A stretch of 64,000 nt of DNA from Apostichopus japonicus. Its lineage: Eukaryota; Echinodermata; Holothuroidea; Aspidochirotida; Stichopodidae. The stretch is from assembly GCF_037975245.1 (NCBI RefSeq), contig NC_092568.1, positions 7,857,501 to 7,921,500 of the forward strand, in the 5' to 3' direction. Below the pieces are notes generated by a model that saw only the letters and a program-made list of their open reading frames with translations, had not been told where the DNA came from and searched no databases. Shown here piece by piece: positions 57,991 through 64,000 of this stretch (position 1 is its first letter; each line of letters opens with the position of its first letter). Position numbers and translations under genes: made by a program.

Positions 57991-58035
57991 TATAAGCCCC
58001 TTGTATAAGCCTATATTATATGGGCTCTTTGAAGA

Positions 58036-58074
58036 GGTTAACACCGCCAAGGTCATGGGTTCAAGTATCTCTTA
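58036..58074 (+). repeat. Truncated tRNA-like 3' half
   Basis: gttaacaccgccaaggtcatgggttcaagtatctc looks like the variable-arm and T-arm half of a tRNA-derived SINE head, with a near-consensus box B (GGTTCAAGTAT). The 5' half with box A is not recognisable. Confidence 0.4.
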
Positions 58075-59755
58075 AGAAAGTGAAAACTCGAAACATTGTA
58101 CTCCTATGAAACGTTTCAAAAATAGCGCACCTGAAAATAAACGATACGTCCAACATATTAAAAATCCTTTCTATGACAATCGACCAGTCTAGCCATGTAT
58201 GCGGTTTCAAATCAGCCCATAAGAAGAACTACTATGGCGTGGTCTCTCATTTATAATGCAGCTGCACTTGTACTTCTTAAAAGATATCCTGCATGGATGG
58301 GTATTCGATTACGTGAATATATCAAATTCGGTCTTTAGTGACAATGAAAAGCTATTGCAATCCAACTTAAAATGCAGAATAGACTAACGTTTATTGAGAG
58401 GACAACGTTAAAAATTTAAAATAATAGTTCAGCAGACCCCTATATCCCACTCATATTTCTACTAGAACGGCTCCTATTGTCGTCAGCCTTTGTTAGCCAC
58501 TCGCTGGATATGAGCTCCTAGTGTCTTGGAAATTGGGGGAGACACAAAGAGGAGGGGGGGGGGGGGGAGAAGCAAACATTACTACTATTATGCATATAGT
58601 TTATTGCATGGACCGCATGATATTTTGTGCAACCAGGTGATAATATCCTTGTTCAAAGTGACTGGCTTTTCATATAGATGCTATCTTATTTACTTTCAGC
58701 ATAAAATTCAACGACTAAATTAATGGGGGGCGGGCTGAAAGGGGGATGTAGAGTATTTAAACTCAGTTTACGTAAGATATGGTTGACGTTCACACACGTC
58801 AGGGTATAATCTTATGCCCCTCCCCCACCCCTCCCCTCTCCATTGTACAAGTTAAGCTATGTTGTTTGGATACTATAGTAAGTACCTGTAAGCAGTCAAT
58901 TATTATATTGTATTTTATTGTCATGTCCCATCATTTTACTGTAGTGTATGTAATAATGCAGCTGTTTCCGTATTGAGAGAGAGAGAAGTAGAAGTGTCTG
59001 TTTTACTACATCATTCAATTGCTGTTCAGTCCACAATAACGCTGTTATATAATTTACTCGCATCACAGCATTGCAGCCGCTGGGGCTTACTCATCAATGA
59101 TGCCTTATTGAACCTTAGTCGTTGATTTTCCGCTTCTCTCACGTTTGATATACGGCCCTGGATACGGCTGTCCGAGCGCCCCGGTATTTTACTCTCTTTG
59201 CCGTAAACATTAAAACAGCATAGCCCCATCAGTTTCTCTTCGTCCCGCTGGATACGTAAGCGTATTATGTAGTACACGATTTCTGCTCATAAGCTTTTAC
59301 TTGTAGCATTACTTTTGCCTCGAAATTGAAGCTGTATGGTATACAGTTAAAAACAAGTTTCCAAAAGACTCTCTTTCAACTGGAAATTTGAAGAAAAAAA
59401 AAACATTTTCCTTTTTTGTAGAAAATGAGAAACAAGGTTAAAGTTTATATACAACGGCTCAATAAAGCTCAATACATGGGAATAGAAAAGAAGATTCTTT
59501 ATTATTGCAGTAACAGAAGAGTAATTATGGTATGTTCAAATGTGGGTTACTTTGATTACCTCTAGTTTGGAGGTAACTTTGTAAAGTTATCGTCCTCACG
59601 GTGAAGTTTTCTTACATTTTACCAACCTCTTTAGTTATTCCTTTTACAGGACATTAAGTTATTGGCAACCGTAACAGCAGCTGTATAATAAATCAGGTAA
59701 TATGCTGGTTAGACATTAACTATATGATACAGTATGACCCTCTGGTTGTAGATGT

Positions 59756-59941
59756 ACGGACGGACGGACGGACGGACGGACGGACGGACGGACGGAGGGA
59801 CGGAGGGACGGAGGGACGGAGGGACGGAGGGACGGAGGGACGGAGGGACGGAGGGACGGAGGGACGGAGGGACGGAGGGATGGAGGAATGGACGGACGGA
59901 CGGGTGGGTGAATGGATGGATGGACGGACGGACGGACGGAC
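59756..59941 (+). repeat. GGAC tetranucleotide array with an 8-bp core
   Basis: (ggac)n at both ends and gacggagg repeats in the middle (about 59789-59880). Because of this composition several frames on both strands stay open (DGRTDGRTDG or PSVRPSVRPS); none is a gene. Confidence 0.95.
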
Positions 59942-59987
59942 AAATGGCTTCGGTGGATACAAAGCTTCGGATAAATAGATGGAATGA

Positions 59988-60038
59988 TATTCAAAAGGTT
60001 TCCACCCGGGCATATCTTTCAGTTTCTGCAGTATCACT
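59988..60038 (+). repeat. Dispersed repeat, copy 2
   Basis: attcaaaaggtttccacccg followed by ggcatatctttcagtttctg, a near copy of 57944-57990 in the same orientation, placed next to the GGAC array. Confidence 0.65.
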
Positions 60039-62877
60039 ATATATCTTTTATGGGCTATCACTTAGGCTAGCGCATATAGAATGATAAGCCCCTTATATAC
60101 GATAGGGATGGAGAGAACTTTAAACTTGCCCCTTTTCGCTTTATTTTCATTGAATTGCCCGGAAAGGGAATTAAACGGTGCACATACTGTGCTAACATAG
60201 TTGTTCAATGTCAGTTATATAGGAACTAAAATATAGCATATCTTCACCATGAAGAGCCCAATTTGGAACTCACAAATGTTATAATTTTTGGTTCTGATGG
60301 TCACTATTGCTCAAACTCCGGCCAAAGATAGACCAGCAACCCTGTCCCCACATCGCCTCTTGCCTGTGTCTAACCCCTTACCTCTTATGCACACAGTCAC
60401 CAATAAGTCTGACTTGCCTTGTTGGTAGAGAACACAACATCGTATGCTTTCAATTAAGGGACAATTTCCGGCAAAGTTTAGTCTTGATATGTAATATTTC
60501 TAACAAAAGAAATCAGTCTGGCATTGTTTCTATAGTTATTGCGGTTTTCAACATATTCAACTGTTAACATATCTACCCTACGTGTCTAGAATGCTCTTAT
60601 AAGGTTTATTTGATGATGTTGGCCTAAATGTTGACGTTTTCATTTATATTTCCTTTATTGTTCTAAATTCAACTATGACATACATTCTGTTAAATTTAAA
60701 TAATTAACAGAGCACCCGTGGAAGACATTCAATTAATAATGCATAAGAAGTTAGAATTGCGGAGAGACCATAGTCTTTTGTTGAAACTAAGAAATTGAAG
60801 TAATTTTGCACGTGTATAGTGTTACACTTAACTTGAGCCAACATTCAATATTTGATTAAAGGATCATCCCCTCCCCCCCCCCCCCCCTTAAAAAAAGGTT
60901 ATAGAAAAACAAACTGGATTGATGATATCAGTGATGTTAATACCGTATAAATTAATAAAATCCAATTTTGTGCTCAGTCATCCTATTCAAACAGCCCGAA
61001 AATATATTTGGTAAGAACATAATGCACAGGTGGGTTTAATTGCATGTTGGTATGAGTCGAAACACCGCGTGATAAGTCATAAAAAACCCAACAAAACAAT
61101 ATATGTTTCGCTTTTACTTGTTTTTATTTTATGAACAACACTATACATTATAAAGTGTCCAAAAGTCAGTATACTCTTCAGTCACTTCCGTTCACAGTAT
61201 GCTGGTATTTCTGTTTTCATCAATAATAATATATAAAAAAAAGAGCTCCCCTCGGTTCCAAAAAGGTTTACAACGCACTCGGATATTGCAGAGCAGCTAG
61301 CCAAGAGCGCTAGTTTTATAATATTGAAGACAGATCGTACTCATTATAAACAGATTGGAGTGGTTTACAATATCACAGCCATCTTTATTTCCAGAAGGCA
61401 TTCCTGCTTGACTCCTATCTCGCTCCATGAACTTCTTTGCTCCAAAAATACTCCGATGTTCTTTCAACCATTGAAACGTGGATTCAATCATAGGTCTACC
61501 CGGGAGACTTGTAAGTGGTCACATTCCGATCATCCAAGGGAATTAATAGGAGAACCTATATTGCCTTCCATGCTATATCGCCTACCACAGGCCTGGTCCA
61601 TGTTGTACGCATTATGAAGTCTGAGAGCTGATGTAAGTTACTTTGTAAAACGGCATCCATATATATGGAAGGGCAAAAAATTAATAATAATAAATATAAA
61701 AAAAGGTGTTTTGTGCTTTATTACAGTTACGTAGCTGACGGCGTTCCACAACCAAACTAAATTTTTCACTCGAGTTGCTGAAAAGCCATGGTGATAGGGC
61801 GAGGGGGTGATAAGGTGTATACATTCCCGTGACCCGGGGTCAGTTTGGGTGGTTGGCGATATATGGAACAAAGAATAATGTATCCGTTTTAATTTTATGA
61901 TATGCCTATACGGAAAGTGGGTTACATAAGTGTCCGAGGGCCCTAGCTGGTTCTCGACTCCCCCCCCTCCCCTTCCCGCTGCTTACTGGTGTGATATTCT
62001 GATCGGACTCAGTCCAAACAGTGATCAAATGAGCCCAATCAGTCAATATCAACGTTATCTTCAACCCTGATTCTTATAAAGGCCTATATGCATAGTACAC
62101 TATATGATTTTTCTAACCTTTTCAGAGTATTATCTGATCTTTTACGCGAAAGTATAGTTCTATGTGCTAGGTTGTTGATCCCTTTTTTTCACCGTTGACA
62201 TACATTTTCGACCTTCGAAATGTCTGTTGTGACAAAAGTGCATGTTACCGAGAAACGACATGCCACAATATCTATATATATATATTCAATCATCTCGAGG
62301 GTGCGAGAATTAACTCTAGAAACTGAATCAGTTTCTTAAATCAGGGGAACACATCAACGAGATTGCCACGTTACCTCTCAAGACGGACAGAAAGAAAGAC
62401 TTTGTATAAGTTTAAATAACATGACCTAACCTTGACTGCACTGACACGGCTTATTGCTAGTACCAGGGAGTCCACCAGCTACCCGTATACTGAACTAGAC
62501 GAATAAAAAGTATCGGTGTTGTATGATCTGCTAACTTGCCGTCACTGGTATAGGTTGAGAGGTGAAATCTTGGGCTCAATACCAGAGAGAGCCTGAGAAA
62601 GCAAGTTAATAAAGGGTACGTCATTTCTCCTGTTTTGTATAGCAGTCACAACAAATTATGAAACCATAGCAACACGGCCGTATATAGTGTACAACTTCCG
62701 GTTACTTGATGTAAATAGCCGTTTTTCAGTTTATTTGACTTGATATGATATGTAAATATATAACAACATGGAAACCCACCGCATATAAGTCATTAATGTC
62801 ATGTATTTGTTTATACAGTTCCGTGTGTCCACTATACGTTAATAAACAATTGCTGTTGCATGGTATATATATGTAGG

Positions 62878-62975
62878 CTATATATATATATATATAAATG
62901 AAAATCGTAATGAGTTGGAAAATCAAGAACAGTGAAAAAACTTTCAGCCTCCACCGGGATACGAACCACGGGCCT
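62878..62975 (-). mobile_element. tRNA-derived SINE, 5'-truncated second copy
   Basis: Shares the body and tail with the SINE at 40.1 kb (gagttggaaaatcaagaaca, gtgaaaaaactttcagcctc, caccggga) and is oriented the same way. Homology stops inside box B (ggatacgaacc instead of ggattcgaacc). The breakpoint forms a 12-bp inverted repeat, atacgaaccacgg/ccgtggttcgtat, that runs straight into the (TA)n tract. Confidence 0.8.
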
Positions 62976-62985
62976 TCCGTGGTTC

Positions 62986-63068
<83 letters not shown>

Positions 63069-63070
63069 AA
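62986..63070 (+). repeat. (TA)n microsatellite
   Basis: Over 80 bp of TA with AAATA interruptions at its right end. Generates spurious Ile/Tyr open frames. Confidence 0.95.
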
Positions 63071-63307
63071 TATAATAAATAAATAAATACATATAATAGA
63101 GTCAGTCGCGGCCCTCGTCATCATATGAAAGAATATTCTCATTTCTGCTTTACATTGTGACCGGAGCTTTCACATTTCTTTTCTGCGGCAGACTTGGCAC
63201 TGTTATTTCAGGGGGTCCATCAGTTCCGCTGTTTACCGATGCCTTTCAACACACCAAGTGAGCATCTTCTTCCAAGACCCACTGTACCCCCTTGTTTCGG
63301 TTACAGG

Positions 63308-63932
63308 CCACGAGACCGAAGGTCCGCGAGACCGAAGGTCCGCGAGACCGAAGGTCCGCGAGACCGAAGGTCCGCGAGACCGAAATTTAGAAAGGTCCGC
63401 GACACCGAAGATCTTCGAGACCGAGGTCCGCGAGACCAAATCTATTACTAGGCCCTCGAGACCGAAACTATTACTAGGCCTATAATAGTGGTAAGACCAG
63501 GGAACAACTCCCTGGTAAGACAAATATTTTGACCGGTTATATTACGTTGATAAAGCGTGTAATTAACAAGAACTTACAACCATTTCTTTTCATAGTGGAT
63601 ACCATTGACTTGCGCGAGGGGGCTGGGGCGGCTTGCATTGATACTAGGGCTCCACCAGTAGCGTAACCAGAGGGGTTTTTGGGGGCTCGCCCCCACTCTC
63701 TCTGCAGCCCCAAAAGAAATTTTAGAATACAATATAACTTAATAATTAGATATAGCGAAACCCTATTTCAAACAATATTGTGCCCCCCCCCCTTGTCAAT
63801 ATCTTTGACCCCCTCTGAAGCCCCTCTAATGAAAAAGTCTAGTTACGCCTATCGATGGAGCTTCCATAGACCATCGGTCTCGCGGGCCATCGGTTCGCGG
63901 AAATTCGGTCTCGCGGACCTTCGGTCTCGTGG
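63308..63932. mobile_element. Inverted-array element built on a 16-bp unit gagaccgaaggtccgc
   Basis: A left array of gagaccgaaggtccgc units (63308-63440) and a right array in reverse orientation (63866-63932). The outermost 29 bp, CCACGAGACCGAAGGTCCGC then GAGACCGAA, are a perfect inverted match between the ends (63308-63336 and 63904-63932). The interior has no transposase but contains a smaller hAT-like MITE. No target duplication found. Confidence 0.75.
63656..63853. mobile_element. Short hAT-like MITE
   Basis: Left end CAGTAGCGTAACCAGAGGGG and right end ctagttacgcctatcg are imperfect inverted repeats. The inside is gggggctcgccccc and C-rich tracts, as in many CAGnnGCGTA-ended elements. 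About 198 bp, nested in the inverted-array element. Ends are approximate. Confidence 0.5.
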
Positions 63933-64000
63933 AATTCCCCCCCCCCCCCTTGTTTCTCTCTTTTAAATTAAGCCCTGACGTTTAGGGAACCCATTCATTG

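Larger units (their letters stand above)
57779..63307. other. Intergenic DNA
   Basis: No gene that I can support. Apart from repeats annotated separately, it contains poly-G (58553-58567) and poly-C (60870-60887, 61961-61975) tracts. Open frames at 61297-61617 lack coding evidence. Confidence 0.5.

Noticed and set aside
59720-60061. PSVRPSVRPS and DGRTDGRTDG open frames
   Set aside because: Products of the GGAC tetranucleotide array, open on both strands.
61297-61617. Overlapping open frames on both strands, considered as a reverse-transcriptase relic
   Set aside because: The only hint was a G-V-K-Q-like word in one frame; no catalytic motif or length supports it.
62726-63142. 138-codon Ile/Tyr-rich frame
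   Set aside because: Runs through a (TA)n tract and the SINE fragment.

Overview
The window is eukaryotic nuclear DNA from a metazoan. Short coding blocks are separated by GT..AG introns, the non-coding DNA is AT-rich, and it is full of microsatellites, MITE-like elements and a tRNA-derived SINE. The recognisable proteins (ribosome-binding protein 1 type coiled coil ending in GTSV, a 142-aa FKBP2, a dihydroceramide desaturase, an RBM4/Lark-type RNA-binding protein) and the repeat style suggest a marine invertebrate deuterostome, perhaps an echinoderm. That taxon is inference; the sequence does not prove it.

Layout. (1) 1-12.6 kb, + strand: the 3' part of an RRBP1/kinectin-like gene. Its five core exons join in one frame to the natural C-terminus, and there is a candidate 57-nt upstream cassette and a 26-nt micro-exon that would change the C-terminus. 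The introns hold a 193-bp tandem repeat and several minisatellites. (2) 12.6-18.6 kb: downstream DNA between two convergent genes, including a foldback palindrome at 17.7 kb. (3) 18.6-22.4 kb, - strand: a complete four-exon gene for an unrecognised soluble 272-aa protein. Its second intron carries an inverted-array element. (4) 22.4-28.6 kb: intergenic DNA with a composite hAT-like non-autonomous element (23.25-25.2 kb). (5) 28.6-33.3 kb, + strand: complete FKBP2, an ER-lumen peptidyl-prolyl isomerase. (6) 33.9-34.7 kb: a 735-bp foldback element with a 6-bp target duplication. (7) 35.4-38.7 kb, + strand: complete sphingolipid delta-4 desaturase (DEGS1 type). (8) 38.7-46.4 kb: long convergent 3' flank with a SINE at 40.1 kb and opposed poly(A) signals at 42.2 kb. 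(9) 46.4-55.7 kb, - strand: a multi-exon RNA-binding protein gene (one RRM, CCHC knuckle, RG-rich segment, Arg/Tyr-rich tail) with possible alternative 3' exons. Its large intron also contains an orphan exon-like open block. (10) 55.7-64 kb: 5' flank and intergenic DNA with a 59-bp-arm hairpin, tRNA-like sequences, a tetranucleotide array and another inverted-array element.

The genes do not form a pathway. RRBP1, FKBP2 and the desaturase are all associated with the endoplasmic reticulum in animals, but I see nothing to suggest that this is more than chance. No bacterial-type operon, CRISPR array or new enzymatic system is visible. The most notable features are the number of foldback or inverted-array elements of unrelated sequence, the 272-aa orphan gene, and the splice alternatives in the RRBP1-like and RNA-binding genes. 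All exon boundaries were read by eye from splice consensus and frame continuity; no alignment or transcript was available.
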